Shown one piece after another: positions 20,528 to 31,178 of a stretch of 64,000 nucleotides of DNA. The stretch is from Paramoeba atlantica. Lineage: Eukaryota > Discosea. Numbering within the stretch: position 1 is the stretch's first letter; every line of letters starts with the position of its first letter. Both the position numbers and the translations under genes were made by a program. The notes under the pieces were generated by a model. The model saw nothing but the letters and a program-made list of their open reading frames with translations, had not been told where the DNA came from and made no database searches. The stretch covers positions 186,001 to 250,000 of the forward strand of contig CDRNVI010000020.1 of the NCBI GenBank assembly GCA_977017575.1, written 5' to 3'.

Positions 20528-21691
20528 ATGAGTTCGCCGGGTCTTCTTACACACAACATTCAAAGTGGAGCGATAGAGGCTTATCTTCACGGACTATACG
20601 CGAGCTTGTTAAAATCCACGGATTATCACACACTAGCCCAGTGCGAATCAGTTTCCGATGTCAAACAGTATCTCAGTGCACAAACGGCATTTAAAGACGT
20701 AGTATCCTCACCGCCAGGTGCGAAGGATGAGATCCAAAATAGCGCTCGTATCCTTCATCAGGGACTCGAGCAAGCCTTCACCAATGAGTTTCTCGCGCTC
20801 TACGAGGAGGCATGCCCGGAACTGCGGGCCTTTTTGGACTTTGTCTCGGCCCACTACATGCTCCGCAACCTTTTAAAAGTCCTTCTTCACGGTCGCAACA
20901 CCGGGGGCGCGGAGAAAACTACCACTGCGCGTCAGGAATTGCTGCAGCAGTGTCACCCCTTGGGACGCTTCCCGGGGCTCTCGCTACTTACTGAGAGTGA
21001 AACTCTGACGCTGGAAGAGATGTTTGAAATTGTTCTCCGTGATTCCCCCGTCGGGCGGTTCTTTCACGACACCACGGTGCATGACCTACGCGAGTGCTCT
21101 GTTGAGTATTTGTACTACGCCCTGTTGCGTAGCTGGACGGAGCAGTTCGCGACGTACTGTGCGACTCAAGGAGGCGCCACAGCGGAGGTGATGGAAGAAA
21201 TTCTCTTCTTCGAAGCCGACCAGAATGTGATCTTGTTGACACTTTCTGCCATGGCACACCCTAGTGCGCTTCCTGCGGAGGAACGTCGCAAGCTGTTTCC
21301 TTGTCTGGGGCACTTGCTCCCGTTGCATGAGAGCATTGCCAGTGTACGTACGGAGGGGGAACTTCGGAACGTGTTGCAGCCATTTCCCGAGTATGCCGTA
21401 TTGCTGGGGAATACAGACCTGGCCGAGTTTTCTCGCAGGCCAAGGGACGGCAAAAGCCAAAACGATTTTGGGCTCTCCCCCTTGTCCTCGACCAGTCTCC
21501 AAGCACGGGTGGAACAACAGCTCCGGGTACAACTCGCGGCACTACACCACCGTAGCTTCGCCAGACAATTCCATTATGGCAGTTTCTACAGCTACCTCCG
21601 TCTAAAGGAGATGGAGCTTGGCAATCTTCAGTGGGTACTAGAGTGTGTAGCACACGGTATGCAGCACCGCATTCCCGACTTAATAGCATAG
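20528..21691 (+). CDS. VMA6: V-type proton ATPase subunit d
   Basis: Subunit d (Vma6, ATP6V0D) sits on the cytosolic face of the V0 sector and couples the rotor stalk to the c-ring in proton pumps of acidic organelles. The 387-residue product follows the family from end to end: GAIEAYLHGLYASLLKSTDY and LAQCESVSDVK at the start, FLDFVSAHYMLRN, QQCHPLGRFPGL, RECSVEYLYYALLRSWTEQF, EEILFFEADQN, FPEYAVLL, and FHYGSFYSYLRLKEMELGNLQWVLECVA near the end. It is some 35 residues longer than human subunit d, through insertions around 65-80 and 305-325. No membrane segment, as expected for this subunit. The start agrees with the family N-terminus. An in-phase pyrimidine tract and AG precede it by about 18 bases. 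Confidence 0.92.
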   Translation: MSSPGLLTHNIQSGAIEAYLHGLYASLLKSTDYHTLAQCESVSDVKQYLSAQTAFKDVVSSPPGAKDEIQNSARILHQGLEQAFTNEFLALYEEACPELRAFLDFVSAHYMLRNLLKVLLHGRNTGGAEKTTTARQELLQQCHPLGRFPGLSLLTESETLTLEEMFEIVLRDSPVGRFFHDTTVHDLRECSVEYLYYALLRSWTEQFATYCATQGGATAEVMEEILFFEADQNVILLTLSAMAHPSALPAEERRKLFPCLGHLLPLHESIASVRTEGELRNVLQPFPEYAVLLGNTDLAEFSRRPRDGKSQNDFGLSPLSSTSLQARVEQQLRVQLAALHHRSFARQFHYGSFYSYLRLKEMELGNLQWVLECVAHGMQHRIPDLIA

Positions 21692-21875
21692 CGTTGTGAC
21701 GGATAACTTCTTGCATAATTGGGCTTCTTCCATTGCGATTTTTATTGATGACTATTAATATTTCTAATCTAATAATTGAACACTTTCAATTACTTTTGAA
21801 AGTCTACAAAGTTTCCATATGTATGTATTCGTACAAATATTTTAGTAAGTTTTAGTAATCTTCTAGTAATCAAGC

Positions 21876-21890
21876 AGTACTTTTATTTAG
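21876..21890 (+). promoter_or_regulatory. Polypyrimidine-AG acceptor-like site
   Basis: TACTTTTATTTAG ends 13 bases before the ALG2 ATG at 21904, which fixes that ATG as the first in the mature transcript if used. Confidence 0.5.
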
Positions 21891-21903
21891 CTCCCTTTCC
21901 GAA

Positions 21904-23547
21904 ATGGTGTTCTGCAATGTCTCTCTGCAATGGGGACTGGGCTTTCTTGTGTTCCTCGTGTCTCTGGTATACTACTGGTATCTTCGCCATCTGCGAAGAT
22001 GCAAGACTTATTCCACAGAGAAGTTTCCGCTCTCCGTTACGTTTCTTCATCCTGATTTAGGCTTGGGTGGTGCAGAGCGTTTAGTTGTAGACGCCGCATT
22101 GGGATTGCAATGCTACGGTAAACACAACGTGGTTATTTATACTACTCATTACGCACGTGACCGGTGTTTCCCGGAGACTACACTGAAGGATAGCAACGCA
22201 TCGCTCTCTTTGAAAGAGCCAAAAGATGATCCTTTAGAAAAGGACAGTGATAACTCAACCTTGGAGAGTGCAATCGCAAACAATAAGGTAGAAGTTCGAG
22301 TCGTGGGGTCTTTATTGCCTCGCAATTTATTTGGTATTGCTCACGTTTTTTGCGCAACAGTACGGTTGATGTACGCCTCTCTTTATGTTGGCCTTTTTTC
22401 TCCTCGCGCAGATCTCATCGTCGTTGATCAGCTCAGCACGCCTATTCTTCTTTTGAAAATTCTGACGAGGTTTAGAACTCCAATCCTTTTCTATTGTCAC
22501 TTCCCTGACAAGTTATGTGATCCTTCTAAATGCTCTATGGGTTCTACTGGTGTCACCAATCGTGGCCTCCTTTTTAAGTGCCTGAAGTGTCCATATCGTC
22601 TCCTGTTCGACAAAATAGAAGAATATAGTCTTTGGTGGGCAGATTTAATACTCTTCAACAGTGATTTCACGAGACATGCTACTTTGAAGACTTTCCCCTC
22701 TCTGCGTTACAAACTTGAAAAGCAAAACAAAGTACTGGATAACTACATTAAAGAATCTGACACCAAAATATTCGCACCATCACACGCCTCCGACATAGTC
22801 TACCCACCCATAATACCCGAGCGTCTCCAATCACAAAAGTCATGTGCCGTTTCTCGTATTCGTCCACGTAGTTTCTTTTCATGTTTCGCCAACGTACGTG
22901 AAGAGTATGGTAGCGGCCTAACGTCTTTACATCTCAAAAATGCGAATGGCGAGGAGATCAAGAAGCCTTTTCTTCTCTCTCTTAACCGCTTTGATCCGCA
23001 AAAGAATCTCTCTCTTGCGATTGAGACACTTCGGCATCTTCACGGCATGAAGGAGTCCTATGGAAATATGTCCCTTGTGCTCGCCGGTGGTTATGACGTC
23101 CGTCTACGACACCACCGCAATTGTCTATCGGAACTGATACAATTGGCATCAACTCTCGATCTCCCCGATCGAGTACATTTTCTTACTTCGGTTTCTGAAT
23201 CGCAAAAGCTCGAGTTACTTCAGCACTGTTCAGTGTTCTTGTACACTCCTGTCAGTGAGCACTTTGGCATTGCCCCGTTAGAGGCGATGACAGTGGGAAA
23301 GCCAGTCGTAGCCGTCGACAATGGAGGGCCGAAAGAGTCGATTGGGCAATCAGGTGAGTGCGGGATTCTGACCTCGCCCGATCCAGAAGCGTTTGCCTTT
23401 GCGGTGTCAGGCTTGCTGGAGGACCCACACCGGACACGAGTAATGACGCACCATGCCGCTATGAGAGCAAAAACCCAATTCTCACTGCACAGCTTCTATG
23501 TGCGGTTTGAACACGCTATCTGTTTTCTTTTAAAAAAGGGCCTTTGA
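21904..23547 (+). CDS. ALG2: Alpha-1,3/1,6-mannosyltransferase ALG2
   Basis: ALG2 adds the second and third mannoses, from GDP-mannose, to the dolichol-linked oligosaccharide on the cytosolic face of the ER during N-glycan assembly. The 547-residue product has an N-terminal membrane segment (about 5-30), then FLHPDLGLGGAERLVVDAALGL, the family's donor-site entry, VVDQLSTPILL, LFYCHFPDKL, EEYSLWWADLILFNSDF, LSLNRFDPQKNLSLAIE, LVLAGGYDVR and EHFGIAPLEAM, the GT4 EX7E motif with Glu452 and Glu460. Inserts near 95-125 and 275-335 make it longer than the usual 410-500. The second insert is lineage-specific and basic. It implies N-glycosylation, in keeping with the sequon-bearing surface proteins nearby. 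No intron. Confidence 0.93.
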   Translation: MVFCNVSLQWGLGFLVFLVSLVYYWYLRHLRRCKTYSTEKFPLSVTFLHPDLGLGGAERLVVDAALGLQCYGKHNVVIYTTHYARDRCFPETTLKDSNASLSLKEPKDDPLEKDSDNSTLESAIANNKVEVRVVGSLLPRNLFGIAHVFCATVRLMYASLYVGLFSPRADLIVVDQLSTPILLLKILTRFRTPILFYCHFPDKLCDPSKCSMGSTGVTNRGLLFKCLKCPYRLLFDKIEEYSLWWADLILFNSDFTRHATLKTFPSLRYKLEKQNKVLDNYIKESDTKIFAPSHASDIVYPPIIPERLQSQKSCAVSRIRPRSFFSCFANVREEYGSGLTSLHLKNANGEEIKKPFLLSLNRFDPQKNLSLAIETLRHLHGMKESYGNMSLVLAGGYDVRLRHHRNCLSELIQLASTLDLPDRVHFLTSVSESQKLELLQHCSVFLYTPVSEHFGIAPLEAMTVGKPVVAVDNGGPKESIGQSGECGILTSPDPEAFAFAVSGLLEDPHRTRVMTHHAAMRAKTQFSLHSFYVRFEHAICFLLKKGL

Positions 23548-24159
23548 AATGAAAAGTATGTTGTAGTAAAATGAGTAGAAATCGCGGCACTTCAACTGAT
23601 GTGGACTCAGGTCCAGTTTTGCCATGCGCATATTCGTAGAGATATGCATTTTTCGTAGATAGAAATGTACATAAAATTAGGTACATTAACCATTTTCGGT
23701 TAATCTATAAGATGTCTGTCGTCATATTATTTCTGTCTTTTAGTCAGATTTAGTCCTATAGAGACCCCTAGCTATGGTCTCACTGAGTCACATGACTTGA
23801 TAATTTCTAACTGAGAAATGAGAGAGCAGTAGGTTCCTTAACTGGAATAGTTTCAGTAGGAGTTATTCACCGCAATCCCTTAATAAATTTCTGCATAGTT
23901 TAGTGAAATATCTTTTTATGTATTCTAAAATAGCATTGTTCTTTGTTTTAGGCACAATCAATCTATCCATTGTACAAACTCCTAGCTCTTCTTACTTCCC
24001 TACATTTACCTACCCTCCTTGAGCAAACGTTATATAACAAAGTCCGATTTTTACGTTTCACAAATCTTATAAAAACAAATTACAAACCTTTTCTATTATT
24101 ATCACAACCTTTTTAAACGACTTAGCATTTCTACGCACTCACTACCTATTCTACCCAAC
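23548..24159. other. Intergenic, ALG2 to RPS2
   Basis: No gene seen. AT-rich. Pyrimidine-AG words near 24005-24024 and 24110-24125 lie upstream of the RPS2 ATG. Confidence 0.45.
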
Positions 24160-24963
24160 ATGGAGAATCGCGGTGGGGTATCCTCTGGTAGAGGAGGCCG
24201 TGGGGGTCCCGGAGGTCGTGGCGGTCGTGGAGCTCCCGGAGGCCGGGGCGGGGGGATGTCCCGAGGTGGCCGTGGAGGTGGCGGCGGAGGTGAGCGCTGG
24301 AACCCCTCCACGAAACTCGGAAAACTCGTCCAGGAGGGCAAAATCCAAAAACCTGAGGAGATCTACCTCTACTCGCTGCCTATCAAGGAGCCTGAGATTG
24401 TGGATCGGTTCTTTCCCAGCCTTAAAGACGAGCTACTTGCGATGTTTCCCGTGCAGAAAGCGACCAGTGCGGGTCAGCGTAACCGTTTCAAGGCCTACGT
24501 CGTGGTTGGAGATGAGAACGGCCATGTTGGGCTGGGCTCTAAGTGCTCCAAGGAGACAGGAATCGCGATTAGTGCCGCAACGAACAATGCGAAACTCGCC
24601 ATGGTCCCCGTTCGCCGGGGGTACTGGGGAGCAAAGCTCGGGGAGCCGCACACGATTGCGACCAAGGCGACCGGGAAGTGTGGCTCCGTGCGGGTCCGGC
24701 TGACTCCTGCCCCTCGTGGGACAGGAATCGTCGCCCCACCGGTCTCGAAAAAGATTCTCACGCTGGCGGGGATCCAGGATGTGTACACCTCGACGGAGGG
24801 CAAGACGAAGACCACGGGGAACTTTGCCATGGCCACGTTCGAGGCACTGACGAAGACGTACGGGTTCCTAACCCCGGATCTGTGGCCGAAGACGATGAAC
24901 CAGAAGGATCCGTACCAGGAGTACACTGACTTTTTGGCCAGCCGGTCGTTGGTCCGCGCCTAA
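24160..24963 (+). CDS. RPS2: 40S ribosomal protein uS5 (RPS2)
   Basis: RPS2/uS5 is a core protein of the small ribosomal subunit near the mRNA entry and decoding centre. Residues 1-47 are an RGG-type Gly/Arg tail, typical of eukaryotic uS5. [16 protein letters not shown] begins the folded part. The S5 RNA-binding domain follows as [23 protein letters not shown], and the C-terminal domain as [19 protein letters not shown] and [10 protein letters not shown], then [10 protein letters not shown] at the end. The length of 267 is normal. Codon use is strongly biased to C and G at third positions, as for a highly expressed gene. The G-rich start reflects Gly codons. Single exon. Confidence 0.95.
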   Translation: MENRGGVSSGRGGRGGPGGRGGRGAPGGRGGGMSRGGRGGGGGGERWNPSTKLGKLVQEGKIQKPEEIYLYSLPIKEPEIVDRFFPSLKDELLAMFPVQKATSAGQRNRFKAYVVVGDENGHVGLGSKCSKETGIAISAATNNAKLAMVPVRRGYWGAKLGEPHTIATKATGKCGSVRVRLTPAPRGTGIVAPPVSKKILTLAGIQDVYTSTEGKTKTTGNFAMATFEALTKTYGFLTPDLWPKTMNQKDPYQEYTDFLASRSLVRA

Positions 24964-25269
24964 GTGGGGGGAAAGGTGAAGTGAAGGAAAGATATTGTGG
25001 TAAAAGAATAAAATTGGTAAGATGTGACTCAAAGAAGGAGCGTAAAGTTCATTTCATTTACTATGAAAAGGCGAAAGCAATAATTTACAACTGGCATAAA
25101 ATTTAGTAAACTTCAAGACTTAAAGTGTAAATTTCTATTTAAGATTTTGTTGTGTATAGCATTTTAGAATCGAAGTAGGATTTACTTTCACCAATATCAA
25201 CCTCGATATTCTTGAACTACTAGATTATTTTACCTGTTCCCTCCGCCCCACCCCTTCCCCTTTTCCCCC
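24964..25269. other. Intergenic, RPS2 to LRR
   Basis: Nothing beyond an AT-rich stretch and, at 25232-25269, an almost pure pyrimidine block directly before the ATG. Confidence 0.4.
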
Positions 25270-25896
25270 ATGCTTCTACGATTCTCCCAGTCCGATGCCT
25301 CCGGCTCATCCGTGCGCCGCGGACGTGTCAGCAAGGCGTCCCTCCCCTTCGAGTACGCCCTGGCGAAATTCACCGCCTCGCTCAGTACCACCCACCCTGA
25401 CTGGTCCGAGCAAACTTCCGGGTGCTCATGGAAGGGAGTCTACTGCAGTGCCCCGGGGGTGGTGACAGTGCTGCACTGGGTTGGGCTTGGCCTTGCGGGA
25501 CCCCTGGAGTGGGATTGGCTCCCTTTCACAGTGATGGAAATCAACCTAGCCTCGCGCGAGGACAAACCTAATGAGCTCACAGGGGAGGTACCGTTCGAGC
25601 ACCTACCTACCGGTCTGGCCTATCTAAATTTGCGCGAAAATGATTTTAGTGGCCAGGTGGCGTGGAAGGCGTTGCCTCCCGCCTTGGTGACGTTGGATTT
25701 GGCAGAGAATGAATTTTTTGGAACGGTGTACTTCGACTCGCTTCCCGAGCACATCGAGTACATAGATCTGAGTGGCAATGACTTTGCGGGGAGTGTGGAT
25801 TTAAGAAACCTACCGCAAAGTCTAAAGGCAGTACATTTGAAAGGGACATGTGTGAAGCCCCGTTGTATATTACCAGATAATGTATTCTTAGACTAG
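25270..25896 (+). CDS. Leucine-rich-repeat protein, PSA-like, 208 aa
   Basis: After about 25 residues without clear signal peptide comes an LRR N-terminal cap (FEYALAKFTASL, then SGCSWKGVYC, a Cys pair), as in plant-type and trypanosomatid PSA-type LRR proteins. Four or so repeats of about 23 residues follow, with the pattern LP-x-x-L-x-x-L-x-L-x-x-N-x-F-x-G-x-V (for example LPPALVTLDLAENEFFGTV, LPEHIEYIDLSGNDFAGSV). A short C-terminal part has two Cys. Likely binds protein partners. There is no membrane anchor, and the missing signal peptide leaves its location open; the true start might be upstream in another exon. The gene at 49077 shares the layout and the C-x-W-x-G-V-x-C cap. C-rich start, G-rich end. 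Confidence 0.75.
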   Translation: MLLRFSQSDASGSSVRRGRVSKASLPFEYALAKFTASLSTTHPDWSEQTSGCSWKGVYCSAPGVVTVLHWVGLGLAGPLEWDWLPFTVMEINLASREDKPNELTGEVPFEHLPTGLAYLNLRENDFSGQVAWKALPPALVTLDLAENEFFGTVYFDSLPEHIEYIDLSGNDFAGSVDLRNLPQSLKAVHLKGTCVKPRCILPDNVFLD

Positions 25897-26148
25897 TTGG
25901 GGATACTGTGGAGTTCCTGTAGGCATAGAAAGCGTCAAGACCAAATACATATACTGTGCGACAATCTCTTTGGGCTGTGCTTTGACAAAGTTACGCTACA
26001 TGTAAAAGTTATCTTTTATCTTACGGGCAAGTTGTAGCGAAACGTGTAGTGAAAAACCCTATACTATAGGGTTATACCCTGGAACCTATTGTATAGGTTC
26101 TAAAAAAATACAATGATAGCCGTTAAAAAGTACATTAATACCCGCAAT

Positions 26149-26166
26149 ACTATCCTTATTTCTCAG
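26149..26166 (+). promoter_or_regulatory. Polypyrimidine-AG acceptor-like site
   Basis: TATCCTTATTTCTCAG ends 24 bases before the polymerase ATG at 26191, with no ATG between. Confidence 0.55.
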
Positions 26167-26190
26167 TTGTTATTCGCTAAACTGTAGCTC

Positions 26191-29100
26191 ATGAATTCTG
26201 AAGGCCATTTTCACCCCTATGCAGGTATTCCAACTGTGTTCGAACTGATAGCAACGCAAACTGTGACAGAAGCATTGAATTTGACGCGACAAGACCCTAT
26301 CCAAGCGCGTACCTTGGACCTTGCCATGCATGGGCCAAGACGTGAATATAATTTCAGCTCCGTCCGAAACCTAACCACCGAAGACGCATTAAAAATGGAA
26401 ACAGACACAGAAGAAACAATTCTTGATCGCTTGCAGCGAGCCGAAGAGAGTTTACTACGACAGCATGTGGAAGACACCAAGGAGGCGATTGCCGCATCGA
26501 CCGCGGCCAGGAACCAAGCCTTGCGACAAAAGCATGCAATCATGGACAAGAAAAACAGAGCGTCGCCTCGGGAAGGGAACAACACTTCTTCTTTCAAGCG
26601 AGCCCGCGGGGTACCCCAGCCTCCCACGAATACAAGAGAAACGGCGCCACAAAATATTAATTCTGGCTCAAGGATGTTTTTGGCTGGAGAAATTGCGACT
26701 CGTGTCTCAGAATTAACGCGATCCGATTCTTTGATTTTAACTACGAATACTACACCACCCATTGATACACTATCATCGGATGCTGTATTATCCAATTTTA
26801 GAAGCCCAAAAACAGTAGATAGCGAACCAGAAAACTATTCCTCTGATTCTTTTTCCCGGGCTCTTCAATCTACAGAAGCACGTGAATCAGATTCATCGGT
26901 AAACATATTGCCGCAAAGAATTACAAATGAATTCAAAGGTCAGCTTACCAGTTCTTCTCCGTCCGTCACGACAAACCGCAAAACGGAAAATGGACTGAAC
27001 GTCATTAATTCCTACGAAGAACGTTCGCCCACAGGGAATACAGGCCCAGATGTTTCGCATTTTACTTCGGGTAACAGTACAAGCAACAAATCACTGGGCC
27101 AAGTGTCTGATACCTTTCACAATGACCTCGTCAAGCTCACGAAGACAGAGTTCGAAGAACTGAGAAGAATCATTTTACCACCTTCCACTATAGAGATGAC
27201 AGTTGGCAACGAACCCCTTACAGAGTTTAAAGAGGATTCAACGTATTCCGCACACGAAGCAACTTCATGCACTGTAGCATTGGCCACGTTAAGTGCCAAC
27301 GGATCTAATTACCACAATGGCGGTAAGAAAGATCGAATCCTAGGAGACGGTCTTGATCCGTGGGAAGCCTTTGACCGTCTGCAAACCGTATTGTTGGCCT
27401 ATTCGAACAAATGTTACATTCTTCCCATACGTGACTGTATCACTTCACCTGCATCAGATCAAATAGCATTCGCGGCCTCCATACTACATTTTCTCTTGGA
27501 AGTATGCAGTCATCCGAATATCCAAGTCGTATGTTACCATGCCAGTGCCGTGTATCTTCCACTCCTAGACTTGCGACGTCGATTGAAGGAAGATTCGACG
27601 CAGAGCGGTTCACCAGTGGTGAATTTTCTGCGACAAAATCTGCAAAATGTAGAAACCTTTTTCCCTCGAACCGTGGACGACATTCGACTTATGGCATGGC
27701 TTTGTAGACCCGAACACGCCGGTTTAGATCTTCATTCGATCCAATGTTTGACTGAAGGAGAACCCAGTGCGCGCAGTACAGAGAAAATCATGCGCCGAAA
27801 GAAGCTTTCGCAGGAAAATATTTCTGACGTTAGGGATCAGCTCGTCAAGACTTTGGAGATTCACCGCCAACTATCCGGGAAGCTTCGGGAAAATGGGCTC
27901 TTATTCGCTCACAACGAAATAGAACGAAAGATTGCTTTCTTGTGTTGTGAAATGCATATCAATGGTATGATGTTGGATGTGAAAGATCTACACCGCAACA
28001 CCTCCGAAGTCAGACATGATATGACACATTTGCAAGAGCGTGCCTATGTTCTAGCAGGAAAAACGTTTAACTTACAAAGTGCGGATGAGATACGGCGCAT
28101 TCTTTTTGATGAGTTGAAGCTCCCTTCAGAAGGAGCTGCAGTTACGAAAGGAGGAAAAATTTCCACAAATGAGGAACATCTTCGAGAACTTGCACAGCTT
28201 CACGAGCTCCCACAGGTAATTATTCAATACCGGAAAAAGGCAAAGCTTATACAAACGTATGTAGATGGGCTCGTAACGTGCACGGTGGCACACAAGGAAA
28301 ATGATGATCGTACTGTTCACTACTTACATCCTCACTTTCTGCAAGAAGCGACTGACACGGGAAGGATTTCTTGCGCGGAGCCGAATATTCAAAATTTACC
28401 TCGAGTTTCGGATTCTATGGAAATGGTACGGCGTGCTTTTCGTGCTCCTGGGGGGTATCTATATGTAACGATTGACTACGAGCAAATCGAACTTCGCGTA
28501 CTGGCACATCTCAGTTGCGATGAAAAGCTCTTGGGAGTCTTACATGCCGGAGGAGATGTACACTGCGCTATAGCAGCTATGATTTACCATAAGTCTCCAG
28601 AATCCGTGTCACAGGAGGAGCGTCAAGTGGGCAAGCGTCTTACGTACGGTATAATATACGGTATGGGTCCACAGGCCTTTTCGAAGCAAACTGGCATGGA
28701 ACTTGAGGATGCCACTCGGTTTTTGTCTCGTTTCCGAGACGTGTTTTGTGGGGTTGCAAATTACATGACTCGCATAGTGAAGCACGCCCAGGAAAAGGGA
28801 CACGTGCGGACATTTTTTCATCGATGGCGGCTTCTCCCTGATATGAATGCAACTGATCCCACGCGTCGTACCACTGCAGAGCGTCAAGCCATCAACACAG
28901 TAGTTCAGGGTTCCGCGGCCGACCTTGTGAAAGCAGCAATGGTAAGAGTAAACGAGCTCATTTTAAGAAAATGTAAGGGGGACATACGCGTTGTAGGTCA
29001 GATTCATGATGAACTCGTGTTTTTAGTACCCGAACAAGGTGCATCCGAATGTGTGGTGGAGCTCCAAGCACGCGCAGTAGATGAAAGTTCGCATCCCTGG

Positions 29101-29310
29101 GAAGCGGCTCTAAAGGAAGAAAATGTCGCGTCGAGCGCGTTTCCGGCTGAATCAGTCGTGTCTCCATTCGTTATTACAATGGCAACAGAAATTGCGGTAT
29201 GCATGGAACAAACAATGCATCTGAAAGTTCCATTATTCACAAAAATCCAGATTGGTGAATCATTAGGAAATATGAAAGTTTTCAACAAAACGTCGGGAGA
29301 ACTCATTTAA
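26191..29310 (+). CDS. Family A DNA polymerase, theta/nu type, without helicase
   Basis: A 1039-residue nuclear-type repair polymerase. Residues 1 to about 370 are low-complexity and charged. About 380-590 resembles a degenerate 3'-5' exonuclease fold. The polymerase domain (about 600-1035) has TGRISCAEPNIQNLPR, motif A VTIDYEQIELRVLAHLS (catalytic Asp762), motif B KRLTYGIIYGMG, the AERQAINTVVQGSAADLVK block, and motif C QIHDELVF (Asp940). The wording of these blocks follows Pol theta and Pol nu rather than bacterial or organellar Pol I, and the end KIQIGESLGNMK matches theta's KVKIGASWGELK. There is no helicase domain, as in Pol nu and in the theta-like polymerase known from Leishmania. Such enzymes act in end joining and damage bypass. 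A mitochondrial or plastid role is the main alternative. Confidence 0.85.
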   Translation: MNSEGHFHPYAGIPTVFELIATQTVTEALNLTRQDPIQARTLDLAMHGPRREYNFSSVRNLTTEDALKMETDTEETILDRLQRAEESLLRQHVEDTKEAIAASTAARNQALRQKHAIMDKKNRASPREGNNTSSFKRARGVPQPPTNTRETAPQNINSGSRMFLAGEIATRVSELTRSDSLILTTNTTPPIDTLSSDAVLSNFRSPKTVDSEPENYSSDSFSRALQSTEARESDSSVNILPQRITNEFKGQLTSSSPSVTTNRKTENGLNVINSYEERSPTGNTGPDVSHFTSGNSTSNKSLGQVSDTFHNDLVKLTKTEFEELRRIILPPSTIEMTVGNEPLTEFKEDSTYSAHEATSCTVALATLSANGSNYHNGGKKDRILGDGLDPWEAFDRLQTVLLAYSNKCYILPIRDCITSPASDQIAFAASILHFLLEVCSHPNIQVVCYHASAVYLPLLDLRRRLKEDSTQSGSPVVNFLRQNLQNVETFFPRTVDDIRLMAWLCRPEHAGLDLHSIQCLTEGEPSARSTEKIMRRKKLSQENISDVRDQLVKTLEIHRQLSGKLRENGLLFAHNEIERKIAFLCCEMHINGMMLDVKDLHRNTSEVRHDMTHLQERAYVLAGKTFNLQSADEIRRILFDELKLPSEGAAVTKGGKISTNEEHLRELAQLHELPQVIIQYRKKAKLIQTYVDGLVTCTVAHKENDDRTVHYLHPHFLQEATDTGRISCAEPNIQNLPRVSDSMEMVRRAFRAPGGYLYVTIDYEQIELRVLAHLSCDEKLLGVLHAGGDVHCAIAAMIYHKSPESVSQEERQVGKRLTYGIIYGMGPQAFSKQTGMELEDATRFLSRFRDVFCGVANYMTRIVKHAQEKGHVRTFFHRWRLLPDMNATDPTRRTTAERQAINTVVQGSAADLVKAAMVRVNELILRKCKGDIRVVGQIHDELVFLVPEQGASECVVELQARAVDESSHPWEAALKEENVASSAFPAESVVSPFVITMATEIAVCMEQTMHLKVPLFTKIQIGESLGNMKVFNKTSGELI

Positions 29311-29924
29311 AAAGCTCGTTTCTTGCCTTTGCTACGTGAAAAATATTTATTGACATACGCGTGTTCTAGATTTACGTTTTTTAGGTGTGAGATTTTTAGG
29401 TGTGAGATGGTATCACCTTTCACTCAAGAATTTCGTCCACGGCCTCTGCCATTTTAGTGTTCACTTCCTCCATGGCTATTTGACGCTCGAAGTTAAAGCC
29501 ACGCTCCCGTTTTTTACACCGCCCGCCCCGTTTTACGTTCTATGCATGGTAGTGAGCTTCACCTTTACTCCTAGTCCTCATAATCTTCCATTTTGGTGTT
29601 GCGCATTTGGGACACATCTGTGTTACGCTTAGAGGCGGGCGACAAATCTCCAAGCGATCTTGCATCGTGAGGGTGTGTATTTCAGAACCGTTGGGAACGG
29701 TATTGTTCGCGGTTCAATCAGCGATTTCCTCTGAAGTGAGTCAGTTTCAGTTGAATTTTGCCATATTGTGCCGCATTCTGCCATATTCTGCCTATCACCA
29801 TAGTCCCCCCTCCAAGATGTAGATGAACACCAAAAGTGGCCATTATGCCAAAAATCTTCGCTCAGGATGGCACGAAATGACACAGGATAGCATCGAATGG
29901 TACAGAATAACTGAATAGTGTCCA
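29311..29924. other. Intergenic, nothing recognised
   Basis: No supported gene. ATTCTGCC repeats near 29764-29790 match those at 8494-8520. Confidence 0.4.
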
Positions 29925-30653
29925 TTAGCATTTGTCTAGTCCAGCAAAGATGAAAGAGAAGCAAAGATGAAAGACGCTAAGAAGCACAAAGCTTACGACA
30001 GTCTCGCAGCAGCACGCGGAATGGCTTGAACAATCCCACAGGAGTGCTTGAAGCCCATTGGGATAACCAGCGGTTCTAGTACTGTGCTTCCCATGCGGAC
30101 ACAACATGCCTTTCCAAGGGCAGAAGAGATTGGAATTTGGTAATACCAATTCTTAATGTCCGCATGAAGAAAGCGTATTCGTGCTTGCGCACAGTCCTTT
30201 AATTCCCTCAGCGAGTTAATTAGTTCATACGTGCTTGGAAAGGTGAGAGGAATGCTAAGGTCCTCACAGTGCTCATTAGTCCATCTCAGGTTAAAGATGT
30301 CGCGGGAATCTGTCGCGTCCTTTAAGATGACTGTTTAGCTACCTATGACGCACTCTGTCGGCTGCTGAGCAACACGCAGAACTTTGTAATGCAGTAGATC
30401 AGACAGATGATTTCTAAAACGTATCGATTTGGCGTCTCGTTCAGGCTATCGTAGGTAATGTCGTGAGGAAGGGGATATACCCAGCAATGACACAACACGT
30501 CTTACAAAAGGGTAATTCACTTTCCTTCAGTGCATCCGAGTACATGCATCTCACGTTTTTGAGCGGGCATAGAGGATCATTATCCGACGCCCACGAACCA
30601 CGCTGCATCACTGCTGACCCCAGGGGCGTCAGAAAATATGGAGAGACATTATA

Positions 30654-31178
30654 CAGGGGGGTGCACGAAAATATGGGGGAGGTCAAAATTCTTATAACTC
30701 GCCCAATTTTGGAAAATAATAGCGCATTCGAGAGCTCTCGCAGAGTTACGTGTCATGTGATAATGCGTTTCCCGCATTTTTAAGTCTTTTTAACAATTTA
30801 AAAAAATCATGATTTTTCAAAGTGCAAAATTCTGCAGTTTTTTGAAAAAACTGCTTTTTTTTTGTGAATTTATTGACTTTTTTGATCCTAATACAGTACT
30901 TTGCCCCACAAAAGGTCATATTCGAATAATAAAAAAGTGCAGAAACGGAGTAGATTTTGTTACTCGCCTCGTGGGCAGCTTAAAGCATCTCACAGGATAC
31001 TCTTGGCAAACTTTGCAATTACCCTTTTTGCGGTATTCAGGAGAATGTAAATACCTGGAAACTACGTAAAGCGTAATATCACATGACACGTAACTCTGTG
31101 AGAGCTCTCGAATGCGCTATTATTTTCCAAAAAAGGCTGAATTTTGACCCCCCCCCCATATTTTCGTGCACCCCCCTG
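30654..31178. mobile_element. Tc1/mariner MITE, second copy, TA target duplication
   Basis: 525 bases between two TA dinucleotides (30652-30653 and 31179-31180). The ends are CAGGGGGGTGCACGAAAATA and its inverse. The internal sequence is collinear with 4206-4956, except that about 220 bases with the transposase tail are missing. Both ends are intact here, so this copy defines the family's terminus. Confidence 0.85.
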
